DNA of 50,306 nucleotides from Paractinoplanes polyasparticus (GCF_019710575.1 NZ_JAHWFK010000068.1:1-50306); one strand, 5' to 3'; shown: positions 39,045-47,786, counted from the first letter of the stretch. The notes: a model not told the origin generated them from the letters alone. Program-made: numbers and translations.

Positions 39045-40343
39045 GTGACCGAGCGCATCCTGTCCGTCGACACCTTCGACATCCGGTTCCCGACGTCGAG
39101 GCATCGCGACGGATCCGACGCTATGAACCCCTTCCCGGACTACTCCGCCGCGTACATCCTGCTCCGCACCACCGCGGGCGCCGAAGGCCACGGGTTCGTC
39201 TTCACCGTCGGCCGCGGCACGGAGATCGAAGTCGCCGCCATCCGCTCGCTCGCCAGGATGATCATCGGGCAGCCGGTGGACGAACTCGTCGCCGACCCCG
39301 GGGCGCTTTCTCAGCGACTCATCGGCGACAGTCAGATCCGCTGGCTCGGCCCGGCCAAGGGAGTCGTGCACATGGCAGCGGGCGGCCTGGTCAACGCGGT
39401 CTGGGATCTCGCCGCCCGGCGCGCGGGCCAGCCCCTGTGGCGGCTGCTCACGGCACTGTCCCCCGAGCAGGTCGTGGCCCAGATCGACTGGCGGTACCTG
39501 CGCGACGCGCTCACCCCGGACGAGGCGCTGGACCTGCTGCGGGACGCGGCCGAAGGCAGGGCTGAGCGGGAGAAGGCCCTGCTCGACGAGGGCTATCCGG
39601 CGTACACCACCACGCCGGGCTGGCTCGGCTACGACGACGAGAAGCTCGCCCGGCTGTGTGCGGAGGCGGTCGACGACGGCTACCGGCTGATCAAGCTGAA
39701 GGTGGGCGCGAACCTCGCCGACGACGTACGGCGGCTGGCCATCGCCCGGCGGGCGGTCGGACCGGACGTACGCCTCGCCGTCGACGCCAATCAGATCTGG
39801 GGCGTGCCCGACGCCATCGGGTGGATGCGGGAGCTCGCGCCGTTCGACCCGTACTGGATCGAGGAACCGACGTCACCGGACGACATCCTCGGGCACGCCG
39901 CGATCCGTGCGGCGCTGGCCCCGGTGAAGGTGGCCACCGGCGAGCACGCACACAACGCCGTCATGTTCAAGCAGCTGTTGCAGGCCGGCGCCGTCGATGT
40001 CGTGCAGATCGACGCCTGCCGCGTCGGCGGGGTCAACGAGAACCTCGCGATCCTGCTGCTCGCGGCGAAGTTCGGCGTCCCGGTCTGCCCGCACGCGGGC
40101 GGGGTCGGCCTGTGCGAGCTCGTGCAGCACCTGGCCATGTTCGACTTCGTCGCGGTCAGCGGCACGACCCAGGACCGCGCCATCGAATACGTCGACCACC
40201 TGCACGAGCATTTCACCGATCCGGTACGCATCGAGAACGGCCGCTACGTCGCACCCCGCGCGGCCGGGATGAGCGCCGAGATGCGCCCGGCGACGCTCGC
40301 CGCGTACCGGTACCCCGACGGTCCCGAATGGGCCGCCGCGTAG
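39045..40343 (+). CDS. L-fuconate dehydratase (enolase superfamily)
   Basis: A 432-residue enolase-superfamily dehydratase. Landmarks are YPAYTTTPGWLGYDDEKL, typical of fuconate dehydratases; IKLKVGAN with the acid/base Lys; the metal ligands in VDANQ, IEEPTSPDD and TGEHAHN; and CPHAGGVGLCE with the catalytic His. It dehydrates L-fuconate to the 2-keto-3-deoxy acid in the non-phosphorylated L-fucose pathway. GTG 39045 has GGAGG upstream; an earlier ATG at 39003 overlaps the operator and is rejected. It is the first gene of the operon with an ABC importer. No other fucose-pathway gene is in the window, so the imported sugar is only inferred. Confidence 0.9.
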   Translation: MTERILSVDTFDIRFPTSRHRDGSDAMNPFPDYSAAYILLRTTAGAEGHGFVFTVGRGTEIEVAAIRSLARMIIGQPVDELVADPGALSQRLIGDSQIRWLGPAKGVVHMAAGGLVNAVWDLAARRAGQPLWRLLTALSPEQVVAQIDWRYLRDALTPDEALDLLRDAAEGRAEREKALLDEGYPAYTTTPGWLGYDDEKLARLCAEAVDDGYRLIKLKVGANLADDVRRLAIARRAVGPDVRLAVDANQIWGVPDAIGWMRELAPFDPYWIEEPTSPDDILGHAAIRAALAPVKVATGEHAHNAVMFKQLLQAGAVDVVQIDACRVGGVNENLAILLLAAKFGVPVCPHAGGVGLCELVQHLAMFDFVAVSGTTQDRAIEYVDHLHEHFTDPVRIENGRYVAPRAAGMSAEMRPATLAAYRYPDGPEWAAA

Positions 40344-40360
40344 TTCGAACCGTCAGCAGG

Positions 40361-40375
40361 ATTCATCAGATGCTT
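40361..40375. promoter_or_regulatory. GntR/FCD-type operator, site 3
   Basis: ATTCATCAGATGCTT matches 12 of 15 positions of the palindrome in its other orientation. It lies just after the fuconate dehydratase stop, upstream of the binding-protein gene. Confidence 0.6.
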
Positions 40376-40435
40376 CGACGGTGAAGGCAGATATTTGGGC
40401 CGGGATCATCCGTTGACCGGCACAACATCGAGGCA

Positions 40436-40450
40436 TAACGTCAGATGTCT
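40436..40450. promoter_or_regulatory. GntR/FCD-type operator, site 4
   Basis: TAACGTCAGATGTCT matches 11 of 15 positions. Its centre is 75 bp downstream of site 3, the same spacing as between sites 1 and 2, and it lies about 60 bp ahead of the GTG start of the binding-protein gene. Confidence 0.55.
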
Positions 40451-40510
40451 ACAGTGTCGTCCGTCACACCCCACCATCGCTCCCCTTCTCCGCAGCATGG
40501 AAGGACACCG

Positions 40511-41578
40511 GTGAACCGCAGGATTCAGGTCAGTCTGGCGGTCGTCATGATGCTCGGCGCCACGTCGTCCATCGCCGCGTGCAATCGCGACTCGCCGGCG
40601 GCCACGGGCGCCGGCGCCGCGGCCCCGCTGGTCGGCGTGGACTATCCGAGGTCCGACACCGACTTCTGGAACTCCTACATCAAATACGTCCCTCCGTCGG
40701 CTCAGGCGGTCGGCGTCGAGCTCAAGACGACGAATTCGCAGAACGACGTCGCCGCGCTGATCTCGAACGTGCAGACGTTCGTCAGCCAGGATGTCAAGGG
40801 CGTCGTGATGGCCCCGCAGGACACCGCCGCCATCGCACCCACCCTCGAGCAGCTCGCCACCAAGAAGGTCCCGGTCGTCACGATCGACACCCGGCCCGAC
40901 ACCGGCTCGGTCTACATGGTCGTGCGGGCCGACAACCGCGCCTACGGCACCAAGGCATGCCAGTTTCTGGGGACCAAGCTCGGCGGGAAGGGCAAGGTCG
41001 TCATGCTCCAGGGCGACCTCGCGTCGATCAACGGCCGCGACCGCACCGAGGCGTTCAACGACTGCATGAAGAACGACTTCCCCGGCATCCGCGTCTTCGG
41101 CGAGGTGACCGACTGGAAGGGCGACGTCGCGGCGTCCAAGCTGCAGACGCGCCTGGCTTCCGACCCCGACGTCAAGGGTGTCTACATGCAGTCGTCGTTC
41201 GCGCTCTCCGGGACACTGCAGGTGCTGAAGCAGAAGGGCCTGCAGGTGCCACCGAGCGACCCGAAGCACGTCTTCATCGTCTCCAACGACGGGATTCCGG
41301 AGGAGCTCAAGAACATCAAGGCCGGGCTCATCGACGCGACGGTCAGCCAGCCCGCCGACCTGTACGCGAAATATGGCCTCTATTACATCAAAGCCGCCAT
41401 CGACGGCAAGACGTTCCAACCCGGACCGACCGACCACGACAGCACGATCATCAAGGTGCGCGAGGGCCTGCTCGAGGATCAGCTCTCCGCTCCGCTGGTC
41501 ACGGCGGACGGCGCGACGATCGGCGGTGAGAAGACGGCGAAGTACGACGACACGTCGCTGTGGGGCAACAACTCATGA
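40511..41578 (+). CDS. Sugar ABC transporter substrate-binding lipoprotein
   Basis: A 355-residue RbsB-like binding protein. GTG 40511 has GGAAGGA 7 nt upstream and begins a short lipoprotein signal with lipobox SIAAC; the longer open frame from 40445 would bury the signal and is rejected. Binding-domain landmarks are VGVDYPRSDTDFW, VKGVVMAPQDTAAIAPTLEQ, VPVVTIDTRPDTGSVYMVV and a C-terminal PADLYAKYG hinge region. It is the second gene of the fuconate dehydratase operon and overlaps the ATPase start (ATGA). The ligand may be L-fucose or a related sugar or sugar acid. Confidence 0.92.
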   Translation: MNRRIQVSLAVVMMLGATSSIAACNRDSPAATGAGAAAPLVGVDYPRSDTDFWNSYIKYVPPSAQAVGVELKTTNSQNDVAALISNVQTFVSQDVKGVVMAPQDTAAIAPTLEQLATKKVPVVTIDTRPDTGSVYMVVRADNRAYGTKACQFLGTKLGGKGKVVMLQGDLASINGRDRTEAFNDCMKNDFPGIRVFGEVTDWKGDVAASKLQTRLASDPDVKGVYMQSSFALSGTLQVLKQKGLQVPPSDPKHVFIVSNDGIPEELKNIKAGLIDATVSQPADLYAKYGLYYIKAAIDGKTFQPGPTDHDSTIIKVREGLLEDQLSAPLVTADGATIGGEKTAKYDDTSLWGNNS

Positions 41579-43089
41579 CGTACGAAGAACAGCCGCCGCT
41601 CGTCGAGGCGGTGGACATCGGTAAGCGCTTCGGGTCCACCGTCGCGCTCGACCGGGCCGGCATCACGGTGCGAGCCGGCGAGACCCATGCCCTGGTCGGC
41701 CGCAACGGCGCCGGGAAGTCGACGCTGGTCGACATCCTGACCGGGCTCCAGGCACCGGACACCGGCCGGGTCAGTTTCGGCGGACGGGCCGCCCCGCCGC
41801 TCGGTGACCGGGACGCCTGGCGCCGGCAGGTGGCCTGCGTCTACCAGAAGTCGACGATCATCGGAGCCCTCACCGTCGCCGAGAACCTCTTTCTCAACCG
41901 GCACGATCGCGGCGCCGGCGGCCTCATCCGGTGGCGGGCGCTGCGCCGTTCCGCGCGCGAACTGCTGGCGACCTGGTCGGTCGACGTGGACGTGGACCAG
42001 CCGGCGTCGGCGCTCACCGTCGAGCAACGGCAGTTCGTGGAGATCGCCCGTGCGCTGTCGTTCGGGGCCCGCTTCATCATCCTCGACGAACCAACCGCCC
42101 AGCTCGACGGCACCGGCATCGCCCGGCTGTTCGACCGCATCCGCGCCTTGCGCGCGCAGGGCGTCACGTTCCTGTTCATCAGTCACCACCTCCAGGAGAT
42201 CTATGAGATCTGCGACGTGGTGACCGTCTTCCGCGACGCCCGGCACATCGTGACCGCCCCGGTCGCCGAGCTTGATCGCGCGGCCCTGGTGGCCGCGATG
42301 ACCGGTGAAGACGTGAGCCTCGCCGGAGACACGTACCGCCCGCCACCGCCCGCCGACGCCGCGGTCCGGGTCGTCGTCCGTGATTTGGTGACCGCCTCCG
42401 GCGCCGGCGCGTCGTTCGAGGCACGCGCCGGCGAGGTGGTCGGGCTCGCCGGCGGCGGCAGCAGCGGCAAGTTCGAGGTGGCTGAGGCTCTGGTCGGACT
42501 CGCGAAACCGGCCGGGGGCAAGGTCACCGTCGACGGCCGTACGCTGCGGCGTGGCAGCGTGCCGGACGCCCTCGCGGCCGGCGTGGGTCTCGTCCCGCAG
42601 GACCGGCACCGGCAGGGCCTGGTACCCCTGCTGTCCATCGCCGAGAACGTCACCATGACCGTTCCCGGGCGGATCGGCCGGCACGGTCTCATCTCGCCGG
42701 CCCGGCGCGATGCCATCGCCCACGGGTTCATCACCGACCTTGCCATCAAGGCGTCCGGGCCGCACGTACCCGTCTCCGACCTCTCCGGAGGCAACCAGCA
42801 GAAGGTGGTCATGGGTCGCGCCCTGGCCGGCGACCCCAAGCTGCTGGTTCTCGTCACCCCGACCGCCGGCGTGGACGTGCGATCCAAGCAGACCCTGCTC
42901 GGCGTGGTCGAGCAGGTGCGCGAGCGCGGCAACGTCGTGCTGATCGTCTCGGACGAGCTCGACGACCTGCGCATCTGCGACCGCGTCCTGGTGATGGTGC
43001 AGGGCCGGATCGTGCGCGAGATGCCGGCCGGCTGGCGTGACAACGACCTGGTAGCCGCGATGGAAGGGGTCGATCTCGACCATGTCTGA
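41575..43089 (+). CDS. Sugar ABC transporter ATP-binding protein with degenerate second NBD
   Basis: A 504-residue protein with two nucleotide-binding domains. The first is intact: GRNGAGKST, LTVEQRQFVEIARAL and FIILDEPTAQL. The second has GGGSSGKFEVAEAL, LSGGNQQKVVMGRALA and, in place of the Walker B DEPT, LLVLVTPTAGVDV, so the catalytic Asp-Glu pair is replaced by Val-Thr. Hydrolysis probably depends on the first site. ATG 41575 overlaps the binding-protein stop. The 3' end overlaps the permease start by 8 bp, so the three transport genes are translationally coupled. Confidence 0.93.
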   Translation: MTYEEQPPLVEAVDIGKRFGSTVALDRAGITVRAGETHALVGRNGAGKSTLVDILTGLQAPDTGRVSFGGRAAPPLGDRDAWRRQVACVYQKSTIIGALTVAENLFLNRHDRGAGGLIRWRALRRSARELLATWSVDVDVDQPASALTVEQRQFVEIARALSFGARFIILDEPTAQLDGTGIARLFDRIRALRAQGVTFLFISHHLQEIYEICDVVTVFRDARHIVTAPVAELDRAALVAAMTGEDVSLAGDTYRPPPPADAAVRVVVRDLVTASGAGASFEARAGEVVGLAGGGSSGKFEVAEALVGLAKPAGGKVTVDGRTLRRGSVPDALAAGVGLVPQDRHRQGLVPLLSIAENVTMTVPGRIGRHGLISPARRDAIAHGFITDLAIKASGPHVPVSDLSGGNQQKVVMGRALAGDPKLLVLVTPTAGVDVRSKQTLLGVVEQVRERGNVVLIVSDELDDLRICDRVLVMVQGRIVREMPAGWRDNDLVAAMEGVDLDHV

Positions 43090-44113
43090 CACGCTGTCGA
43101 GCACCACCGCTGCCGAGGCTCCGCCGCCTCCGGCCACCCGCCGGATCCCCGCGCTGGCCCGGCTGCGTGACCTCGCTCTGGTGCCGGCCATCGTCACGGT
43201 CGCCATCGTCGGATACATCGTCAGCCCGGTGTTCCTGCGGACCGACAACATCATCAACGTGCTGCAGAGCATGTCCGAGATCGCCATCGTCGTGCTCGCC
43301 GAGACCCTCGTGCTCATCACCGGAAAGATGGACCTGTCGCTGGAGTCGACCTTCGGACTGGCGCCGGGCATCGCGGCCTGGCTCATCGTCGACCCGGCCG
43401 TGACGCACGGCCTCGGCCTGCACGCCGTGCCGGGCGCCCTGGCCATCCCGCTGGTACTCCTGACCGGCGCGCTGATCGGCGCGTTCAACGGCTTGCTGAT
43501 CGTCCGGTTCGGGCTCAACGGCTTCATCGTCACGCTCGGCATGCTGATCGTCCTGCGCGGCCTGCTGACCGGCATCTCCGGCGGCAAGACGTTCTTCGCC
43601 CTGCCGGAGTCCATGACCTACCTCGGCTCCGCCTCGTGGCTCGCCGTGCCCGCGTCGATCTGGATCAGCTTGATCCTGTTCGCCGTGGCGGTCGTGGTCC
43701 TGGGTTACACCCGGGCCGGCCGGTCGCTGTACGCGATCGGCGGCAACGCCGACGCCGCACGGGCGGCCGGCGTCCGCACCGACCGGGTCGTGTGGCTGAC
43801 CCTGATCATCGCCGGCACGCTGGCTGCGCTCGCGGGGCTGCTCATCAGCGGGCGGCTCGCGTCGGTCACGGCGGCGCAGGGCGACGGCGCGATCTTCCAG
43901 GTGTTCGCCGCGGCCGTCATCGGGGGCGTCAGCCTCAACGGCGGCAAGGGCACCGTCTTCGGAGCGTTCACCGGCGTCCTGCTGCTCTTCCTGATCATCA
44001 ACGTGCTGACGCTGGCCGGCGTGCCGGCGCAGTGGACGAACTTCCTCAACGGTGCGGTCATCCTCGTCGCGCTGGTTGTCTCCCGGGTGACCGGCGGTAA
44101 GGCGCAGACCTGA
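43082..44113 (+). CDS. Sugar ABC transporter permease (RbsC-like)
   Basis: A 343-residue membrane permease. A cytoplasmic N-terminal tail of about 30 residues is followed by hydrophobic helices and the family blocks GKMDLSLESTFG, GAFNGLLIVRFGLNGFIVTLGMLIVLRG and GGVSLNGGKGTVFGAFTGVLLL. It is the only permease in this operon, so the channel should be a homodimer, unlike the two-permease system at 30-32 kb. It overlaps the ATPase gene by 8 bp. Confidence 0.92.
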   Translation: MSDTLSSTTAAEAPPPPATRRIPALARLRDLALVPAIVTVAIVGYIVSPVFLRTDNIINVLQSMSEIAIVVLAETLVLITGKMDLSLESTFGLAPGIAAWLIVDPAVTHGLGLHAVPGALAIPLVLLTGALIGAFNGLLIVRFGLNGFIVTLGMLIVLRGLLTGISGGKTFFALPESMTYLGSASWLAVPASIWISLILFAVAVVVLGYTRAGRSLYAIGGNADAARAAGVRTDRVVWLTLIIAGTLAALAGLLISGRLASVTAAQGDGAIFQVFAAAVIGGVSLNGGKGTVFGAFTGVLLLFLIINVLTLAGVPAQWTNFLNGAVILVALVVSRVTGGKAQT

Positions 44114-44123
44114 CCCGGCGTCA

Positions 44124-44138
44124 ACTCATCTGATGAAT
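44124..44138. promoter_or_regulatory. GntR/FCD-type operator, site 5
   Basis: ACTCATCTGATGAAT carries the full CATCTGATG core. It lies in the 24-bp gap between the permease stop and the convergent regulator stop, an unusual place for an operator. Confidence 0.5.
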
Positions 44139-44839
44139 CACGGTGCCGGCTGCCGCGGTGCGGCGGCCAGCACGGTACGCAGCCACGACTCGGACGTGTT
44201 CACATGGATCAGCGCGCTCGCCTGGGCCAGGAGCGGGTCACGGTCGCTCAGGGCCCGGTAGATCGCCTCGTGCTCGTTGAGCGTGACGCCGGAGGAGCCA
44301 CCCTCGATCAACCCGCGCCACACCCGGGCCCGCAGCGTCTGCCCGGACAGGCCGTCGAGCAGGGAGGTCAGCGTCTCGTTGCCGGTAACCGCGATGACGG
44401 TCCGGTGGAACTCGGCGTCGTACCGGATGAGCCGCTCGGCGTCGTCCGCCGCACCGCGCATGTCCTCGAGGATCTCGCGTAGCCGTTCCAGGTCGGCGTC
44501 GGTGATCCGCAACGCGGCGACACCGGTGGCCACCGGCTCCAGCATCCGGCGCACCTCCATCACCTCGAGCAGGGTGTCGTCGCGAAGCAGCTCGACCGCG
44601 ACCCCCAGACCCTCCAGCAGCAGCCGCGGCGCCAGGCTCGTCACATACGTGCCGTCACCGCGACGCACGTCGAGCACGCGCGCCGCCTCAAGCACCTTGA
44701 CGGCTTCGCGAACGCCGCTGCGGGACAAGCCCATCTCCAGCGAGAGCTGCTGCTCGGTGGGCAGGCGAGCACCCGGCGGCAACTCCCCCGACTGGATCAT
44801 CCCGCGGATCTTCGTGATCGCCTCGTCGGTCAGCGCCAC
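44138..44839 (-). CDS. GntR-family transcriptional regulator (FadR/FCD subfamily)
   Basis: A 233-residue regulator. The N-terminal winged helix (ITKIRGMIQSGELPPGARLPTEQQLSLEMGLSRSGVREAVKVLEAARVLDVRRGDGTYV) is followed by an all-helical FCD effector domain with acidic and His residues (RYDAEFHRTVIAVTGN, LNEHEAIYRAL). The frame opens at TTG 44866. GTG 44839 is preceded by AGGAGG with 5 nt spacing and gives a family-like start (MALTDEAITKIRG). It is convergent with the fuconate dehydratase/ABC operon. It is the likely ligand-responsive repressor acting at the repeated CATCTGATG sites. Confidence 0.93.
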   Translation of the reverse strand: MALTDEAITKIRGMIQSGELPPGARLPTEQQLSLEMGLSRSGVREAVKVLEAARVLDVRRGDGTYVTSLAPRLLLEGLGVAVELLRDDTLLEVMEVRRMLEPVATGVAALRITDADLERLREILEDMRGAADDAERLIRYDAEFHRTVIAVTGNETLTSLLDGLSGQTLRARVWRGLIEGGSSGVTLNEHEAIYRALSDRDPLLAQASALIHVNTSESWLRTVLAAAPRQPAP

Positions 44840-44864
44840 CGGGCCCTCCTGCACGCCATGAGGC

Positions 44865-44879
44865 AATCATCTTATCTTT
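44865..44879. promoter_or_regulatory. Possible autoregulatory GntR operator, site 6
   Basis: AATCATCTTATCTTT matches 10 of 15 positions of the operator consensus. It lies about 26 bp upstream of the regulator's GTG, overlapping the end of the EamA gene. It is weaker than the other sites. Confidence 0.35.
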
Positions 44880-45772
44880 GCCGCCGACGAAACGGTCCGC
44901 GGCCGCCGTCCTCGAAACGGCGTCCGTACGGCGCCGACGTTGGCGGCGACGACCAGCGCGATGGCCAGCCCTTCGACAGGAGTGAGCTGCTGGTGCAGGA
45001 CGACATAGCCGGCGATCGCAGCGACGGCGGGCCCAAGGCTCATGAGTACGGCGAAGGTAGGGGTGGGCATGCGGCGTAGTGCCAGCAACTCCAGGGTGTA
45101 GGGCAGCGCGGAGGACAACAGCGCCACTGCAGCGCCCATCGCCACGATGTAGGGGTTCAACAGCGTGGTTCCTGCTGTGTCGGCGCCGAAGGGAAGAGTG
45201 ATGACCGCGGCGGCGGTCATGGCCAGGGCCAGGCCGTCAGCCTTGGGAAAGCGTTGCCCGACCCGCGCACTGGCCATGATGTATCCGGCCCATACCGCGC
45301 CCGCTGCGGCCGCGAAGCCGATCCCGGCCGGGGTGAGCCGATCGGATCCGGCGCTGCTCAGCAACGCTACCCCGGCGGTGGCCAGACCGGCCCACAGCCA
45401 ACTCGCCGCGCGGCGGGCGGTCACCACCGACAGCACGAGCGGCCCCAGCACCTCCAGCATCACCACGGGACCGAGCGGGATCAGCGCGATCGCGTGGTAG
45501 GCCAGCGTGTTCATGCCGGCAAGCGCCGCACCGAACCCGCCGATCAACAACCAGTCCGCTCCCCGGTATCCCTGCACGCGGGGCCGGCACACCGCCAGTA
45601 GCACGAGCGCCGCGATCGTCAGCCGCAGTGTCACGACTCCGTCCACCCCGACCCGGGAGAACAGCAGCGCCGCGACCGCGCCGCCGAACGGACCCGACAG
45701 CAAGGCTCCCAGCACCAGCGCTACCGCCCCAGGGGTGTTGGCGGACCGGGTGGGGTGGAGAGCGTTGGCCAT
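44867..45772 (-). CDS. EamA/RhtA-family transporter
   Basis: A protein of about 301 residues with ten predicted hydrophobic segments in two repeated halves, the drug/metabolite exporter architecture. Landmarks include LLFSRVGVDGVVTLRLTIAALVLL, NTLAYHAIALIPLGPVVMLEVLGPL and LEGLAIALVVAANVGA-like C-terminal helices. RhtA-type members export amino acids such as threonine or homoserine. A GTG at 45793 is an alternative start, but ATG 45772 (MANALHP) is more usual. It is divergent from a LysR-type regulator gene, with a dyad in the gap, so it is probably that regulator's target. Confidence 0.9.
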   Translation of the reverse strand: MANALHPTRSANTPGAVALVLGALLSGPFGGAVAALLFSRVGVDGVVTLRLTIAALVLLAVCRPRVQGYRGADWLLIGGFGAALAGMNTLAYHAIALIPLGPVVMLEVLGPLVLSVVTARRAASWLWAGLATAGVALLSSAGSDRLTPAGIGFAAAAGAVWAGYIMASARVGQRFPKADGLALAMTAAAVITLPFGADTAGTTLLNPYIVAMGAAVALLSSALPYTLELLALRRMPTPTFAVLMSLGPAVAAIAGYVVLHQQLTPVEGLAIALVVAANVGAVRTPFRGRRPRTVSSAAKIR

Positions 45773-45795
45773 GCGGTCGACGTTAGGAGTCACCT

Positions 45796-45816
45796 TTCGG
45801 CGCGGGAAATGCCGAA
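45796..45816. promoter_or_regulatory. Candidate LysR-type operator
   Basis: TTCGGC-N9-GCCGAA is a perfect 6-bp dyad in the short gap between the divergent EamA and LysR genes, the usual place for a LysR binding site controlling both. Confidence 0.55.
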
Positions 45817-45841
45817 TGAGCTGCGGTTATGCTCTGTCGTT

Positions 45842-46723
45842 ATGACGGTAGAGCTGCGGCATCTGCGCGCGTTCCTCGCCATCGCTGCCGAAGGCACCAT
45901 CACCCGCGCTGCGGCCCGGCTGCATGTGACGCAACCCGCGCTCTCCCGCACACTGCGCCAGCTGGAAACGCACCTCGGCGCCCGCCTGATCGACCGGTCC
46001 ACCCATCATCTACAGCTCACCGCCGCCGGACACGCGTTTCAGCCGCGAGCCGCCGCCGCGGTCACGGCCGTCGACGAGGCACTCGACCCCGCACGCGCCG
46101 GAACATGGCCCTTACGCCTCGGCCACGCCTGGTCAGCGCTGGGCGAGCACACCACGCCACTACTGCGACGCTGGAAGCAGGAACACCCGGACACGCCCCT
46201 GCAGCTCCTGCGCGTCGACGATCGCACCGCCGGGCTCCACCACGGCACCGTCGACGTCGCCGTCATCCGAGGCGAGGTCGGCCTCCCCGCCGAGGTGAAC
46301 ACCGTGGCCCTACTTCTCGAGCCGCGCGTCGCCGCCGTCGCCGCCGACAGCGCTCTCACCCGAAAAGCACGACTCACCTTGCACGATCTCATCGCCAAGC
46401 CGATCGCCGTCAACACCATCGCCGGCACCGCAGCCCTCGGCCTCTGGCCGCCGGACGACACCCCGACCGACACCATCGAGGTCGCCAACACCGACGACTG
46501 GATCGCTGCCATCGCCGCCGGCCACGCTGTTGGCATCACCACCACGGCGACCGCGGTCACATACCCGAACCCGGCCGTCGCCTACCTCCCGCTCATCGAC
46601 GTACCAGCCGTCACGGTCCGCCTGGCATGGAAGCAACCCCCGAGCCATCCCGCCGTACCGGATTTCATCACCCTCGCCCGGCAGCTCATCGCAACAGCAC
46701 ACGGCACGACCGCCACTGCTTGA
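45842..46723 (+). CDS. LysR-family transcriptional regulator
   Basis: A 293-residue regulator. The N-terminal helix-turn-helix (LRHLRAFLAIAAEGTITRAAARLHVTQPALSRTLRQLE) is followed by a linker helix and a substrate-binding-like effector domain. ATG 45842 (MTVELRHLRAF) is the family-typical start. It has no Shine-Dalgarno, but a TATGCT hexamer ends 8 nt upstream, which would fit a leaderless transcript. It is divergent from the EamA exporter and most likely controls it through the TTCGGC dyad. Confidence 0.93.
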   Translation: MTVELRHLRAFLAIAAEGTITRAAARLHVTQPALSRTLRQLETHLGARLIDRSTHHLQLTAAGHAFQPRAAAAVTAVDEALDPARAGTWPLRLGHAWSALGEHTTPLLRRWKQEHPDTPLQLLRVDDRTAGLHHGTVDVAVIRGEVGLPAEVNTVALLLEPRVAAVAADSALTRKARLTLHDLIAKPIAVNTIAGTAALGLWPPDDTPTDTIEVANTDDWIAAIAAGHAVGITTTATAVTYPNPAVAYLPLIDVPAVTVRLAWKQPPSHPAVPDFITLARQLIATAHGTTATA

Positions 46724-46748
46724 AGGCCCACCTTTGCCTTCGGCCACG

Positions 46749-47786
46749 CTAGGCCGGGGTCAGCGACCGGCCCTCGTCGATGGCCGTCTGTTCCGCCTCG
46801 GCGATCACCGCGCCGACGGCCCGGGCGTCGGAGCCCCAGTCGTCGGCGATCGCGGTCAGCACCAGCGCGGCGGCCGTGTACCGGTCGCCCGCACTGATGT
46901 CGTCGACCGGGGTCTTCTCGCCGACGGCCCGGCGCACCATGTGATCGATCGCGATCGGATCGGTCTGCGGCCGAAAAGTCTCCCAAGTGCGCTTGGTCAA
47001 GGCGCTGATCTCCCGCTGGTCCGGCGCCTTCGGGAGGTACTGCCGCACGATCAGGACCATCACGGTCAGCGCCAGCGTCATCAGCTCGGTGCCGTCCGTC
47101 TCGGCGCTCCGATCCGGTGAATTCTGTTCACGCACCGCCAACGCCCACAGGAAGCGGCCGACGACGGTCGACGGTTCCGGCGCGGCCGCCTGCCGCCGGA
47201 GGGCCTTGCGACTGCGCGGCGCGGCGGGCGGGCGCCACGGCGAGCGCATCCGGCGGGTCAGATCGGGCAGGCGATCCGCGTCGGTGAGATACCGCTGCCC
47301 AGTCCGGTGGCACTGTTGCTGCTCGACCCGGACAGCATCCTCGCCGCCGGGCGGCAGCACCACCGCCGCCATCGCCGCCTCCGCCTCGGCCAGCAGAGCA
47401 TCGACCTGCGCGTCGTCCAGTTCCAGCTCGTCAACCAAGGCGAACAACGCCGGGTACATCATCTCGCCGGCCACGACCGGGTCGACCGCACCGAGCAGCC
47501 AGGCCTCACCGATCGCGCCGCGCACCACCGCCTCCACTGTTCGGGCCGCGAAATCCTGCCCGCCGGGAGCACGCTCGACAAAACGGCGCGCGAACGTGGT
47601 CACCAGGTGCCGGTCACCGAACTTGCCGAACCGCCGGAACGCCGCGATGGTGAAGGCGGCCGACGTCACCTCGGGCCACCAACCGTCGTCCAACTCGGTG
47701 TCCAGGATGCGGTCGCGCTCGTCATCGTCGCCCCGCAACTCAGCCCGCAGCAACCGCCCCTCAGCGGTTCGGAGGGCTGCCGGCAC
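46749..47786 (-). CDS. Hypothetical protein
   Basis: A protein of about 345 residues, not recognised. It has no signal peptide, no long hydrophobic segment and no familiar catalytic motif. It is largely helical in character, with a basic low-complexity stretch near the middle (RRMRSPWRPPAAPRSRKALRRQ), and it is rich in Ala, Arg, Asp and Glu. The open frame reaches 48074, but the part upstream of about 47795 looks non-coding. GTG 47786 is preceded by GAGGTGA at a good spacing; GTG 47795 is an alternative. A dyad at 47802-47815 lies just upstream. It is convergent with the LysR gene (25-bp gap). Confidence 0.7.
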   Translation of the reverse strand: MPAALRTAEGRLLRAELRGDDDERDRILDTELDDGWWPEVTSAAFTIAAFRRFGKFGDRHLVTTFARRFVERAPGGQDFAARTVEAVVRGAIGEAWLLGAVDPVVAGEMMYPALFALVDELELDDAQVDALLAEAEAAMAAVVLPPGGEDAVRVEQQQCHRTGQRYLTDADRLPDLTRRMRSPWRPPAAPRSRKALRRQAAAPEPSTVVGRFLWALAVREQNSPDRSAETDGTELMTLALTVMVLIVRQYLPKAPDQREISALTKRTWETFRPQTDPIAIDHMVRRAVGEKTPVDDISAGDRYTAAALVLTAIADDWGSDARAVGAVIAEAEQTAIDEGRSLTPA

